A DNA stretch of 64,000 bases from Solen grandis (GCA_021229015.1 CM037777.1:50726443-50790442); one strand, 5' to 3'. Positions 23,951-36,959 are shown, counted from the first letter of the stretch. Numbers and translations: made by a program. The notes: generated by a model not told the origin, from the letters alone.

Positions 23951-24197
23951 TACTCCTAAATTATTTTTTCCGACATTGTGATCCAGAGTAAGCGTGGGTC
24001 TGACAGTTGTGGGTCTAAGTTACCATCCCAAGCCCAAGGTACTGGATCAACACAAGAACCATTGAGAAATATTGGTATTGATTATAAGAACTTGTTTCCT
24101 AGAAGAAGTTTAACCTAAACTTAATAGTTTCAACAGTAAAGTTAATGTTTTTTTTCACAAGTTGGGTCGGACGGACTCCATAAAGTTCGAAAAAGGA

Positions 24198-24242
24198 GTT
24201 ACTTATTTATTTATTTATTTATTTATTTATTTTTTATTTATT
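24198..24242 (+). repeat. (TTTA)n microsatellite
   Basis: About nine units with one TTT interruption. Confidence 0.88.
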
Positions 24243-25277
24243 TTGACATAGCATTTAGTATTTATGCCTAGATATATATTATGGTGTGCGTAGAAGTTCT
24301 ATTGAGGATTTGCGTGTCTTTTCATAGATAAAATGAGTTACTTTTAGATACAGTCTATTGCTTGGTTACATACCACCATTTTATGGACCACACAAAAAAG
24401 TCTTTCTGACAACTCATATGGTAGTTGGATTAGATAAATTTCGTTATAAGAAATTCAATGCAATTTGTTCCGCGATGATATTCGTTAGCCTGACGTCAGT
24501 GAGTGTCAGACTCGACTTCGGTCGCAAACCACCAATTGTGTAGCAAAAATCTAAAATGTAGGTTAATCTTTTACCTTTCCCCATATTATTGATTCATAGA
24601 AACATAAAGAAAGGAAATTTGGTATATGAACTACATGTACTCCTTCACGTATCATTTGATAAAAATGAAAAGATAATCTTTTATTATTGTGACTTGCATT
24701 TTACAACAATTGCACATAAAACCGAAGTCAATATACATGTTTTACTATGAAAACATTGGCAAACAGGCCTGTAAATATCATTTACCATATCAATATAAGT
24801 TCAGTAATTAGTAATTACCATATTATACTAATATCTTCTGCGGCCTGCCCTTGCGCATGCGAGGAAAAAGATGTTTTGATATATTTTTAGAACTGAAGCG
24901 ATATATTGCAATCAACCGTTTCCATAGAAATAGATAAGCCAGGTTTGATATTTGTAATTCTCATATGAAACGTGATACGGTGACATCAGTTCTGATGTCT
25001 GGAAAGTGTTATCCTCTGAATGACTTAAAAGGCAATACAGACTGTTTGTGTATGACTGAATTCTAATCTTTTTGTGTTTGATATTACGTATTTATAATGG
25101 GTTTTCGTTGTTTATGAAGTCACTCTGAAAATGTCTTGTTTTCTATCTTTAGCTAACTACTGCATGAACTGTATTTCGCGGATTCCTCCAAACTTTCAAA
25201 CATCATTAGAAAAACGTTAAACATTCGGTTGTTAACATGTTAACATATATCTGAATAAAATTAGCCTTACCTTTTAC

Positions 25278-25430
25278 CCTTATCCTGCTTACTTTCTTAA
25301 TTGGACTAGTCTTATGGACTTAATAGTTAACAGTGCAGACCATGATCAGACTGCACGGTCGTGCAGGCTGATTTTGGTCTGCACTGGTCGCAAAGGCTGT
25401 CAGAAGTGCCAACAGCATTGTAAGGGTTAA
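25278..25430. mobile_element. MITE distantly related to family P
   Basis: CCCTTATCCTGCTTAC at the left and CAACAGCATTGTAAGGGTTAA at the right look like diverged CCCTT-type termini. An inner imperfect hairpin (GTGCAGACCATGATCAGACT / CTGATTTTGGTCTGCAC) shares its design with family P. The left TTAA is degraded. Confidence 0.55.
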
Positions 25431-25565
25431 AACAAGTTTAACCACTCAGGAACGAGCCTTGATATACATGTCATAATCTGTTTGTATAGACATAGTTACC
25501 GGGGTCACCTGTAAACAGAATATCTCATTTTCTGGTGCAGATGGAAATCCCATTCATAACAGCTA

Positions 25566-25672
25566 CCTGAAACTCCTAATTCGTATACAAATGAATGAAC
25601 AAATTATTCAAGTATATCATTTCTTCATCGTATACAAATGAATGTACAAATTAATCAAGTATATCATTTCTT
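25566..25672 (+). repeat. ~53 bp direct duplication
   Basis: TCGTATACAAATGAATGAAC ... AAGTATATCATTTCTTCATC is repeated immediately with two substitutions. Confidence 0.85.
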
Positions 25673-26155
25673 CATCTATTTTTACACTGTTGTAACCTTA
25701 AAAAATAAGACATTAAGCATTGAGGAGGGCTATCTAGTACTGAACAATATAAACCTTGACCAATAAAAAGTACACATCCAGTACCCAGTAGCCTAGGTTA
25801 TCCCGGCATTTGAGCACTCCCGTAGTTTAAAGCGCTGCCTCGCCGTATATGGATTAGATGTCTTCTGTGATCAGTCGATGAACTGAGCTCTACGTCGATT
25901 GCCACGACAACGGGAGGACAAGAGATCTGATGGCGAGGAGCTATTCGTGTGGAGGTGCCATTTCGTTGTATATATGAATGAATATTATAAATGAACTTTC
26001 CATAGTTGAAACATCGTTATCAGCAGTAATAGACTTCGCAGAGACAGGTTCAAATGCGACACATGCAATAATACCATGTTTCAGTGCATAAACGATGTTT
26101 TGTGTTTTGAATTCATTCTGAATTTACGGACTGGGTAAGGAGCGCCGTTATTTAA

Positions 26156-26165
26156 TATATAAAAA
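26156..26165 (+). promoter_or_regulatory. TATA-like box upstream of exon B
   Basis: TATATAAAAA lies 111 bases before the exon B ATG. If used, transcription would start near 26185-26195, leaving an unspliced 5' UTR of about 85 bases. It fits the idea that exon B has its own promoter, but such strings are common in AT-rich DNA. Confidence 0.28.
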
Positions 26166-26276
26166 GAATTTTTAGATTAATGTGATTCGTAATGTATATA
26201 TTTTTATGGTTCAATAAAATGTATTGATAAAATATAATTCGATTTAAGAACAAAACTGTGCGTTCAGTACGAAACG

Positions 26277-26790
26277 ATGGGTCCAAAACGAACCCTGGCA
26301 TCTTTGACGAATTTAAGAATAAAACTTCCAACGGAACAGGGATCCGTTGCTAAGCAAGTCAACAATATAGAAACTAGTGCAGACGAAAATCCCATTTCCG
26401 GCTGCATTACAATCGACAACAACAACAGGAGGGATGGAGGGCAAGTGATTCAGAAACAGAGGTCAGAAGGTCGACTGATCTCCGTTATTAATGACGTCAC
26501 ATTGTCGCAGTCCCTTATACAGCTTCTGAGGGACCCGACTGTTTTCAATTTTTCTCGCTTAAGGATCAAACTTAGGTCAGACGACAGACGATGGATGCGT
26601 GCTTTTTTGAAACTTGGCGGACTTGAGATGCTCTTTGAATGCCTTGGTGCATTCGGAACATACTCTGGCACTTTTTCGAACTTAGTTCAAAGACTAGAGT
26701 GCGTAATGTGCATCAAAACAGTGATGAATTCTCAGATTGGACTGCAAAGTCTCGTGTCGTCTGGGATTTATGGCAGGAAATTTGCTACAG
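26277..26790 (+). CDS. INF2-like formin, alternative first coding exon B
   Basis: Seen: an ATG in good context (ACGATGG) opens 171 codons plus one base, ending GCTACAG|GTAATT (phase 1, the same as exon A). Residues ~1-75 are unrecognised. Residues ~78-171 (LIQLLRDPTVFNFSRLRIKL; WMRAFLKLGGLEMLFECL; LECVMCIKTVMNSQIGLQ) match the first part of the GBD/FH3 domain of INF2-type formins and look closer to the vertebrate INF2 pattern than exon A does. A and B are homologous: both have a Leu-rich helix, a W-x-x-x-F-L-x-x-(N/G)GL(D/E) motif and LECVxCIKTxxNSxxG. Splicing to 44013 gives an uninterrupted KFATALDTNN. Inferred: B and A are used from different promoters, so this isoform is 216 residues shorter. 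Separate ancient gene copies sharing downstream exons is less likely. Confidence 0.82.
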
Positions 26791-27442
26791 GTAATTTAAT
26801 GTACATGTATTATCATTATTTTGAGTGCAAATCAAACGTTTTTGTGGTGATTAATTCTTTCTGTAATTTTCTATTTCGACGCTAGGCGCATGTCGGGAAA
26901 TGAACAAAAAAAGGCATTTTAAGCGAAAACGGTAGCATAAGGCACGCGCTGACTGGTTTAAAGAAAAAGAAAAAATATTTAGAATCAGTGGTTGGCACCA
27001 GGCGACATGATGCAAAAAGAAAAAAAAACTTTCTAATTTTGTAAACATACCCAAGTACTCAAGAACTAAATGAACTCCTTTCAGAAATGTCGAATATTTC
27101 AAATTAGAAATGTAATGAAGCATATATCAGCAATAGATTGATGCTTAGTGTCTTTCTTTAAACTGTAAATGCAGTACGAGTCAACCTTTGAAAAATGAAA
27201 ACGATGAAAGAAAAAAAGTATTCTTTTTATACACGAGTCCTCGAGTGTATATGTTTATACGGTCCATGTATTTACCTGTGTTATCCTTATCTGAATTGGC
27301 TTCTTCACATTACAATAATGTACTACTTTAATACCCTATATATTGCTCCGAACTTCCTCTTTTCCAAAGATATCCTTTTTCCTACTGCAGAGCTGTCTGT
27401 CGAACTCCGTCAGATTACATTTTTATTACATTTTCTTTATTT

Positions 27443-27477
27443 ACACACACACACACACACAACACACACACACACTT
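27443..27477 (+). repeat. (AC)n microsatellite
   Basis: About 17 AC units with one CAACAC break, ~650 bases after exon B. Confidence 0.9.
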
Positions 27478-27561
27478 ATTTATTTATTTCTCTACAAATA
27501 CATCTGTAAACGAATGTGCCGTGAAAGTGGCGAAATAAGATGTTTGATACAACCCCATACA

Positions 27562-27930
27562 CCGGTCCCGATGGCCGATAAGTTATTTAAAACGTCCGTC
27601 CTGAAACTGGGAGGTCCTAGGTTCGATTACTTGGCGGGTTAAGAATGATTCTGGCTTATCTGCCCAGTTTGGGGCTCAGCGCAGAAGTAACACTAGGTCT
27701 GATTGACCCAGAGATAGTTTTGGTCGATCTCCGATGACGTCATGCAAAAGTCGTTAAATACGATGTTATATGATATCTTTATTGATTGGCGTTAGGGCAG
27801 TTCAAGGACAGATTTGCCCCGTGTCAGGATGGTGTGGTAACATACTTGTCTACGGTGTAATATCAAAGCGAGTCAGCGCCATGTCTGTCGTTTGTAGAAA
27901 TGACTGGGATACCAAATGTTAAATCCAATA
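27562..27930 (+). repeat. SINE family B-like, long diverged copy
   Basis: A-box-like CCGGTCCCGATGGCCGATAA and B box TAGGTTCGATTACTTGG are followed by GTGTCAGGATGGTGTGG, TTGTCTACGGTGTAATATC and ATGTCTGTCGTTTGTAGAAA. About 80 bases between head and core are extra. Confidence 0.6.
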
Positions 27931-28646
27931 TAATTAATCTGCATGAATATGTCATTTTATGTCATCGAAAGATCTTTCCACGCCCAAAATTGGAAACGTT
28001 AGAACACTCTCGCACGTGTATGTGTTTGAATAATAAAACTAGTGAAATCAAAATTTACCATCGGGTTGGATTTAGTGATGGGCTATTGATGTTGGTGACA
28101 ATTCGCTGACTGGCAAAGACGACGTGAGTACTGGTGAAACCGTTAATCTTGTTTGATGGAGGAAGATTTCATTCAAGGGGCGTATCGATTATTCCGACTA
28201 CATGAATTAGCGTTCAAATATAGCTCGAAGTTCACCAAAGATACACTTTTATTGTGTAATGTTGGAGACACATTTTTAGAAGCGAAAGCTTCTAAAGTCA
28301 GACAGTGGAATTTCTACTTACAATCACATCACCACCACTTATCCATACATTCGCGTTGAAAAATAGTACCACTAATTGTAGAAGTCAACACTGCAGATTT
28401 GATGAAAGTTAGATATATTGCAGGATTTTGAAAGTATTGGATGTTATCACAATTTATGTACAAATAAAACTGTAAAAGAAGCAAGTTAATAATTCAGTGT
28501 TCATCCGCAGTTTCATTCATTAAACTACCTATAAATAACCTTATTTGCACCACAAATTAACAGCTGCAGAATTAGCTCGATTGTTAAGCGCGTCGTTCAG
28601 TATTTGTTTTTGCAAGGAGTCGTGAGTTCTAGTCCAGCTGAGACTT

Positions 28647-28677
<31 letters not shown>

Positions 28678-28827
28678 GTTTTTTTTCTTCTTTTTTTGTA
28701 ATACTTAATACTTTTTTTATATTCTTGGGTTATGTATTTAGAATTTTTTAATTCTAGTTATAATTTTGCGTTTGTTAACCTTTTGATTTAAATCATAGAC
28801 CACAGTACCCTGATATTCATTTAAAAA

Positions 28828-28873
28828 AATCGACCTCTCTGTATATAAATTATTTATAGAGAGGTCGATTTGT
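28828..28873. repeat. perfect 14 bp hairpin
   Basis: AAATCGACCTCTCT and AGAGAGGTCGATTT enclose an AT-rich 17-base loop. No T run, so no reason to call it a terminator. Confidence 0.75.
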
Positions 28874-28964
28874 CTAATATGAGGGTCCTGCGCATGGACA
28901 AATTTGGTTATAAGGTCAAAACAGTAGAAATTAGAGGGGGACGTTTAATGTAAGCCGTTAATTG

Positions 28965-29480
28965 AAACATTTTGTTTTTAATCTTTTCTTGTTAGAGTCT
29001 CAAATGACTGTATTGTCTCAAGTCGCATCTGTATGTCACAACTCAGAAAGTACTTTAGGGATTGAGTTTATACTTTATACAATGGTCAAACTTTACTTAC
29101 AAAGAACAATAGCTCTACCTTGCTTCATCTCTATGACTTACTTGAAATTGTGTTTTTTCATATTTGTTATTGAACAATTGAAGGCATGGATATCGTTTTT
29201 TGCACATGGGAAGGATGTGAAGTGACAAAGAGCAATAAGTTGTACTTTTTTTTTTTTTTTTTGCTTTTCTATTAAAATTATTTCTGTCTGCAGCAAATTC
29301 ATGAAGTATTAAAGGTATTGAGAGGATCAATACTAAGAACCACTTTTCCTTATCCATTTTTGTTTAATTTGACAGAGACCAATAAATAATCTATCTTACC
29401 TGCTGTTTTAATAAGATTTAACTCCCTGATTTTTTACATGCATAGCACAAAAAGAAATTAAAGGGATTGACTTTATAATT
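28965..29480 (+). repeat. degenerate modular array related to M4
   Basis: AATAGCTCTACCTTGCTTCA resembles the M4 motif. GGGATTGAGTTTATAC, AGGTATTGAGAGGATC and GGGATTGACTTTATAA recur at about 29060, 29311 and 29463. Spacing is irregular and the poly-T tracts have expanded. Confidence 0.4.
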
Positions 29481-30194
29481 CACACATTTAAACTTTCGCT
29501 TCTGACAGTGCTCTCAGTGCTTTGATTATTTTTTTATGTGAAATCACCCCCCCCCCCCCCAACCCCCCACCCCCTTTGAGTAGTCTAAGTTGTCCTGTCC
29601 CTTTGGTTAGTTTGACCCTTCCTTTTGTCCGTTTGTCACCTCCCTTTGAGTAACTTGTCCCTTCCTTTTGAGAAATATGCCCTTTATGTTGCTCAAACTA
29701 AGACAAAGACTATCATATGATTTTTACTTTGAGAAAAAGGTACATGTACGTGTAGTTTTGCATAACAATAGGTGAAACGATACCAGGTATCCCTCCATTA
29801 CTTCTTTTCCAATAGTACAATGCATGGTTTTACCTGGCTACAACTGCAAATTGAACGAGATTTTGAACCCTTCCAACTGGAAACAACATGTCTTCGTAAA
29901 TAAATGCCAACCGTCTCATATTAACAATGAATGCCATGTGCAGACTTTCTATTCAAAGTAACACATTCTACGTTTGCCGTCAGATTGTCCTACTTTCTTT
30001 CTTTATTTATTTTTCTTAATGAAAGAATGTCGATGACTGAATTATAGACAGAAAAAGACCATGCTTAAGTAAAAGTAAATTTAAATTTATTTCTTTTATC
30101 TCGATTTGGAAACCTGTTTTACCAGCTTATACTAACTCTCTCTCTCACACACGTCCCTCTCTTGGACCAGTACTTAGCATCAGAGAATTTCTTG

Positions 30195-30275
30195 GACAAT
30201 TCTTGCCCCAATCGGGTTTCGCTCCCGTAAGTTTCGTATATGCAGTCATATACGCTACTGCTCCGCGAGGACCGT
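30195..30275 (-). repeat. tRNA-like head, minus strand
   Basis: CGGGTTTCGCTCCCGTAAG and ACTGCTCCGCGAGGACCGTC read on the minus strand as a tRNA-like B box and A box around a CATATACGCTACTG segment. Probably a SINE remnant. Confidence 0.4.
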
Positions 30276-31412
30276 CTTTATCCTCCACTGGCTATTCAGG
30301 AGTCTGCAGTACCAATATGGTAAAATGCTGCTCATGTGCTCCCCAGATTTGTCTTGTGTAATGGAATTTTAACGAGTCTCCCGGGCTATTTTTCATTTCT
30401 GTGTAACAGCATTTAATACAGTTTAACGGTTCGGTTATGTTAAATGGGGGCCATAAATGCGCCATAGTGTCATTTATTGATTTGGAAGGTCTCGTGTTTC
30501 TTCGTCTTTTTCCGGAATCCTCCGTAGAATATTTTCGTAGATAATCGCTGATGACGTCGTAGTGGGCTCATATGTGATATATAGTTATATATTCTATAAC
30601 ATTTAATCATCTCAGTAAGCTTTGTAATTTAACTTTCGATTTTTTAAGGAATTACGGAGACTTTATATCACCTTTTTTGATGAAATCATTGCAAGTCAAG
30701 GCGAAATAACAGTAAAGTCCCAGAGCGATTCTTTTATACGGGTGTGTAATAAAATTCATACCATACCATTTAAATAATAACAAGTGCAATGAATGAAATA
30801 ATTAATATGTATGTATTACACGTAGTTATCGCTTATATTTTAAATTTAAAGGAATATATCGTAGGCGACTTGAAGAGAAGCGCTGAGATAAATCCATAAA
30901 CTTTTAAATATTAACGATAACTGTTTACAGTTTGTTACGTACGCATTACAGCGCTGCCTTTGACATCGCATTATGAAACCGCCTCCCGTTTGATTAACAG
31001 TTTCACACTCTCAGAGCCAGTGTCGCTGAGTACATTTATATTTTTAGTTAACAAAATATGACGTGAAGCAGTCGCCGCCGCAGCTGACTCCATTCATTAT
31101 TCCCTTTTAGTCACGTGGGCACCATACAATTATATTTTCTCCGTATCAAGACCTCACAGCTCATTTTATGCAATATATTTTTCCCAATTTTGAGCGAAAT
31201 ACAAGCATTTCACTGACCGATTAAGTGGGACAAAATGTAAATGAATGTCCGTATGTCAATCACGTGACATGACGCATGACGAGTAAACATTACAAATCAT
31301 TTAGAAGTCATTAGCGGTTCTGTTCAAAATTCACATCAGATATATAAGGCGATAAATTGGATCTGCTTTTGCAAACAAACAAACAAACAAATGCTGAATA
31401 TCACTGAAACTG

Positions 31413-31667
31413 GGGACCACCGTGGCCGAGAGGGTAAAGTCGCTGACTTTAACACTCACTCAGCCCCTCACCGCGTGGGTTCGAATCCGAGCAGTGTCAT
31501 TCGGATTTTCATGTGAGGAAACCAGCTGGATTGCAGTAGGTCGGTGGTTCTACCCGGATTTCTCAGTGCATTCGGGATCCTCCTCCACCTGTAATTAGCT
31601 GGGCGTCGCTATATGACTGAAATACTGTCGAGGCGACGGTAAACTCAAATAGTCAAGTCAAGTCAAG
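31413..31667 (+). repeat. SINE family A, full-length copy with 12 bp TSD
   Basis: Full head (CCACCGTGGCCGAGAGGG), B box (GTGGGTTCGAATCC), core and TCAAGTCAAG tail. The target-site duplication TCACTGAAACTG at 31401-31412 and 31668-31679 is perfect, which suggests a fairly recent insertion. Confidence 0.88.
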
Positions 31668-32848
31668 TCACTGAAACTGAAATCAGTCCGCAAGGATTAG
31701 ATCCAGGTCATTTTCTAGATGGCGATAGTTAATCAAAAGACTATATATTGTCAATATATACCTTGGTTTTACATAGTTTGACAACTTTGTAGTCAAGTTA
31801 TTGCAGGTTATTGGGGCCTTTTGGTGGGGATGCGTTATAAAACCATGCGAACCGTGCATGGAGATCAATGGTAGATTATTATGATAAAAAGGCGACTTAA
31901 AAGGAGAGCAAAAGCTTATCAGTTATGTTTGACAGCTATGTGACTTGCAATTCGTATTTATACAGTCAAAATTATGCAGTTCCAAAGAATTTACTAGTAT
32001 ATCATATGTTTTACAAATAGGTGTAGATACATATAATACGAAATTGTTTGTGTAATATTACTGCATATTGCATGTATGGCATTTTAAAACGTATAATTTT
32101 AATTATGATTCTGAATTTTAAAAGTAGAAGCATCTTCTTGTTAGACTTTAGCGAGCTTTTTCATGTCGCCAACAGTTCGCCAGAACCCGAAAATAGTCCC
32201 AGATCATACGAAGTCAATGCGATATTGCACGAACTCGGTACGTGATTGTACGTACTCAGTCCGAAATGTGCAGTCAATGTAAAATTTTGGACGTATTCAA
32301 TACGAAAACATATGAGATCGCTCGTAACACTACGCATCCAAAATTACTTGCCTTTTACTACGACTGCATATAATCTTGAATGCTTTCGGAATGACTACGC
32401 ATTTTTTAGCACATTTCGAATTCCTGCCGCACCTTGCGGATTAATCTTAGAAAGCTTCGGACTGTTGCGTACTGTATTCGTATCATTTCGTACTGCATTT
32501 CCAGCCGATTTCGCTATCCGCGACCGTACGTAAGCAGGTGCCCTCGCAGGGAAGTTCCTATACATGTACTATGAACGCATGGAAGATACTTATACATTGG
32601 CACGTGATCACGGAGGACAGACAGTGTGGGAGATTCTGCAAGAATTAAACCATTTCCTTTTTCTTTAAGTTGAATTAAGACTTTTTTAAAATAAGGTTTT
32701 ATGACCGCATGCAATGTAATTATCAAAACCATTTACAAAAATGAAGAATGGGAATGACTCTCATTTTTTAAAAATTGAAAATCTTGAATTCACACAGAAA
32801 GTCGAGGGCTGACCGCGAAATTTTCTTTTTTGTAAGTCCATAAAAAAT

Positions 32849-32884
32849 GTGTGTGTGTTGTGTGTGTGTGTGTGTGTGTGTGTG
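32849..32884 (+). repeat. (GT)n microsatellite
   Basis: About 17 GT units with one TTG break. Confidence 0.9.
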
Positions 32885-33803
32885 TTCAATAAAAATAAAA
32901 TTGTATATAGATTATCTTGCCAATGATTTTGCTCATACTAAATAATTATTATATTGGATAAATACACATGACAAATAAGCGTTTTTCGCTGAATTACGTC
33001 TCTCTCTTTTGCAATTATTGGCGTTCTCTCAAAATATTTAGATCAACCCTCGTTATTTTTGTATGCATCTACTTTGATTATGATTAACTTAGATAAGCTA
33101 ACATATGTGGACATGTATTTCTGTCATTAATTATTCATAAGCTCATTTACTGGTAATTACGGTTGCCCGCAGTGCGTTCCCCTTTTCTTCACTAACAAAT
33201 AGATGCATGTCTTGTAACCTGATTTTTCACATCATAAAGATGTCAAATTCCTTTTCACCCATGGGAAATTTATTGTTTTAGGGTGAAGCTGAAAAATAAG
33301 GTTCCATATTTATTGATCAGGAGGAACAGCTTATGTTTTATATGAAAAAGTGACCTCTTTTAGATATTCTAGAATAAAATATAGTGACAAAAATTAAACC
33401 CTAGACGAAATAATAAATAAGATCTAAAAATGGCAATACTATTTAATAAGATAACAGCGAAATATTGCGTCAGTTCGTGTTTTAAACAGGTATTTAAGAC
33501 AGTTTACCATGATTATAAATAATTGAGGTAAACCAAACCTTTAAACCTCAGCATTCAGTGATGAAATATTGTTGTTGTTTTTTCTACTACATATGGTGTT
33601 TTGAAAACATTTAGGAATCGTATGGAAATTTCCAGAAGTAGAAATTTAGTCAAATAATTTTAGTTAACACAATGTACTGTTTATGACGTTGATACTCAGT
33701 TATACAACTATTTTGATTTGTTCTGTATGGTCTAAAAGCGGAGGATTTCTAATCAAATTTGAGCATTTCTTTTATATCGTATGCGAAGCATGTTTTGCAA
33801 CTT

Positions 33804-33851
33804 AGTCCCCTACCGGTGTTTACACCGGATGGGACTATAGGTTTGCTCTCC

Positions 33852-33885
<34 letters not shown>

Positions 33886-34054
33886 TCGGAAATCTTGATC
33901 CCGCTATAACTTAAAAAGCGTTTAAGATAAAATTATAAAACTTGGTATATGAATAAATGTTAGTATGGAGATTCTGCACGTCAATTCTTTTCTCGGACCA
34001 AAATTCTGGTTGCTATGGTAACGGAAAAATTATGCACCTCACCGGTAGGGGACT
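33804..34054. mobile_element. MITE with AGTCCCCTACCGGTG terminal inverted repeats
   Basis: A perfect 15 bp inverted repeat (AGTCCCCTACCGGTG / CACCGGTAGGGGACT) bounds ~250 bp. Inside are a (TCTG)n tract (33850-33885) and a module ending in TAAAACTTGGTATATGAATA. No ORF and no clear target-site duplication. Confidence 0.75.
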
Positions 34055-35457
34055 CATGTGTTGTGTACAGCACCAGTTACTTGTGCCCAATTGGACAAGA
34101 TATTATTGCCAGACAGTCCGTTCTCATTGAGCACTATTGGACCATGGCGCCCTTTTGCTAAACCTTGTATTCATTTTCATGAACAGTGAAACCCCTACAA
34201 CGGCATTCGTTATAACAGCATCCTCTTTATTACAGTAGTAGTCTTGAAAAATAAAATGCATAATCTTTCAATGTCTCTATTCTTTACAATCATGGCAATT
34301 TCTTTATAAAAGCAAAATTCGCTGAAATAAACACCGCTGTTGTAAAGAGAGTTGACTGTATTATTTTAAGTCACACAGATTTTCTAATTACAAGGTACTT
34401 AACCATCCAATGAATGATGACCTTGTCTTTACCTGACGAGAGGACAATTTATATAAAATTTGCACATTACGTATTAAGTGCACCTGACGAATTATTTAAA
34501 CTGGCGAGAACGTCCTGGTTATTGTAAGTTAGAGAAATGATCAGAAGTCCTGAGACTAGCGATGCACGACATGGTACAGTAGATGGACTTAAACACATTC
34601 ATGGTGATTAGATTCAGAACTCTATCCTCCCTGACTGCTCGATAGAAAAGTCACGGTCCAGGGCCCTGATTGTCTCTTCTTATCAAGCCTTGGTTTTCTG
34701 TCTCTGTTTCGCCGGAAGTTGATGCCGTGCGCCATCTGGCGACTGACAGACTGTTTCCGGTTTCCAGACAGATCCGATTTAGCTGATTATTGGATTATTC
34801 TGAGTGGTTTTATCGGTTTTGATCAGCTTGCCTGACTTAACATCAGATTTCTTGACGACTGCATAGCTGTAGGCGACCATCATGACAACTAACAGCAATT
34901 TTGTTTCGCTTATTTAGTGATTGCAACTCTGTCATAGGCTCGTAGCTCAACTAGACATTTCCGAAGGCATTTTAAAAGTTATGGTCATATAGTCATGGAA
35001 CTAAAATGTATTACAATTCCAAAATGTATAATAATTTCAGGATAAAATTATGAAGAATATACAAACTGCCTTCTAGTGCACATCTAGTTGTATTTTTGTA
35101 CATGAGACTCGTGCCTAGAAGCGATTTAGAACGTCTACGTCTGCAGTTTGCTGCTGGTTGGTTGTCTCGGTACATATCGAAAAAATTCATACGTCTGCTT
35201 CTTTTTATGAACGTAATTTATAAAAAGTTTACGACAAAATGAAACTGTCGAGACTGCTCTGTTGAATGATAGTAATATTGCCTGTCTTATATTGTATAAA
35301 ATGATAAACTTTCGTGAAAGATTGTATACAGAAAACATTTAATTCTATAGTGAGAATGTGGTTCAAAACTATGGACGTTTACTTGATTATGTCATAATGT
35401 GCGGATGATAATTATATTTGTGTAGAAGGTTCCCGAACTTGATTAAAGTTAACTCTT

Positions 35458-35560
35458 AAGGTAATCCATCCATCATTAAATTCTGATCATGGTCCATCAA
35501 GTGATCATGGGAAATGTTTAGCAAATCCAAGCCTTTATAGAGTTAGAGCAAAATATATAC
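35458..35560. mobile_element. MITE family S, left-half fragment
   Basis: AAGGTAATCCATCCATCATT then TGATCATGGTCCATCAAGTG and CCAAGCCTTTATAGAGTT. The mirror half is not seen next to it. Confidence 0.55.
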
Positions 35561-36175
35561 TAAATGAACTATATTAATACCATCACTTTAGAATATGGCC
35601 TAACTCCATATTAATTTAACTTATTTTACATTTTGTTCTTTTAATTTGAGATTTTGATTAAAATAAAACATTTTTTTCATTAATGTTTGTACAACGAAAG
35701 AGGGCGACCCGCTGAAAAATTCTTGTTGGTCCTGATAGTGGTCACGTGGTCGAGTTGCAGGGTTGCTATGATATTAGCGTGGATGTGAAGCAGACACCTG
35801 TCTTGATTTATGTATGCATAGCTTTTAAAATGATAAAATGGGTAAAAAAGAACGAATCAATATGTTTTCTGTATCATTAAATTACAAAATGATAAGCTAT
35901 CCAGACAGATACAGGGTGTTTTTAAATTCTAAATTTAAGGGCTTTTTTGTGGGGGTTTTTTTTTGGGGGGGGGTGTTTTTTGTTTTTTTTAGTTGGGGGA
36001 CACAGTCTGCAGTTATTTTTATTTCACATGTGAGGTATAAAAATCATATTAAAAACAAATAAATCAAGTGATAAAACACTATGCATATTTGCAGACACTT
36101 TAGTAGCTAAACACTGATGTAATTTCGCGTGCAATTGCATGTCTTTATCTTAATTTAGTGTATCATGGCAGGGCG

Positions 36176-36285
36176 CCGTACATATGACATTAGCCTCGTA
36201 TTACGAGTAATGAACGGAATAACGTGACATAAATATGACATTAGCCTCGTATTACGAGTAATGAACGGAATAACGCGACATAAAC
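36176..36285 (+). repeat. ~53 bp direct duplication
   Basis: ATGACATTAGCCTCGTATTA followed by CGAGTAATGAACGGAATAAC occurs twice, with one C/T difference at the end. Confidence 0.85.
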
Positions 36286-36959
36286 ATGCATCATTTAATT
36301 TACTGTATGCACAGCAGATTCCGTTCTGTTCGATTTCTTGGAAACCTTTCAGTGCTGGAAATTACTGAGGGATTTGCAATGGGGGAATTGTGTACATAAC
36401 ATGATTGCAAATATGTGGTTTACACAGTAATATAAACAGTAACAGCGGCGTTAGTAGTAGTAGTAGAATACGAAATTATATTGTGGCAGCGACGTATTAA
36501 AAAAAGAGAATACATTTAATGTTGTTGATATTTGAGTTGTTAGGTTGGGTAAAGTCGAGTGGTATAAACGTTCGCCCCAGTTACATGCGGTTCGATCCTT
36601 GGTCCCAAATGAAGTCTTCAAAAGGAAATACTGTTTGCTACTCCAAGTCTAAAATATAGCTTATGTTTTCTTTTTGCAATTACAGCCTCGTGGTATCTTA
36701 AGGAAATTTATTTTAAGTAGATGGACAGTTAATATTTTTTTGATCGCATTATTCCAATGAGGTTTTCTTATCATGAATCAATAAAATTAATGTATCAGTT
36801 TGATTAATGAATCAGTCGCTAATGTGCATAATCGTTAATGTAAAAAAGAGAGGCGTTTTGCAAGTTGTGCTTCATCCAATATATTACTAGCCGTAACCCG
36901 AAGAATAACAATCAACAAACAACGATAGAATTTCCATATTTCGACCATCTTTGGTCCAC

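Larger units (their letters stand above)
23066..26150. other. intron A / upstream of exon B
   Basis: Contains MITE fragments, a TTTA tract and the 53 bp duplication. No additional exon is supported. Confidence 0.45.
26791..33800. other. intron after exon B, left part
   Basis: Holds the SINE copies, AC and GT tracts, (TTG)n at 28649-28672, poly-C at 29547-29561 and a tRNA-like piece (AGCTCGATTGTTAAGCGCGT) near 28570. No exon could be supported by a frame with both splice sites and a recognisable domain. Confidence 0.45.
34055..36955. other. intron after exon B, middle part
   Basis: MITE S half, 53 bp duplication, a G/T-rich run at 35945-36000 and a tRNA-like GTCGAGTGGTATAAACG at ~36550. No gene seen. 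Confidence 0.45.

Noticed and set aside
11727..26790. Exons A and B joined consecutively in one transcript
   Set aside because: Both encode the same domain segment, and exon B shows no acceptor leaving two bases to complete the phase 1 codon in frame with its ATG region.
28828..28873. Bacterial-type terminator
   Set aside because: Perfect hairpin, but no T run after it and a eukaryotic setting.
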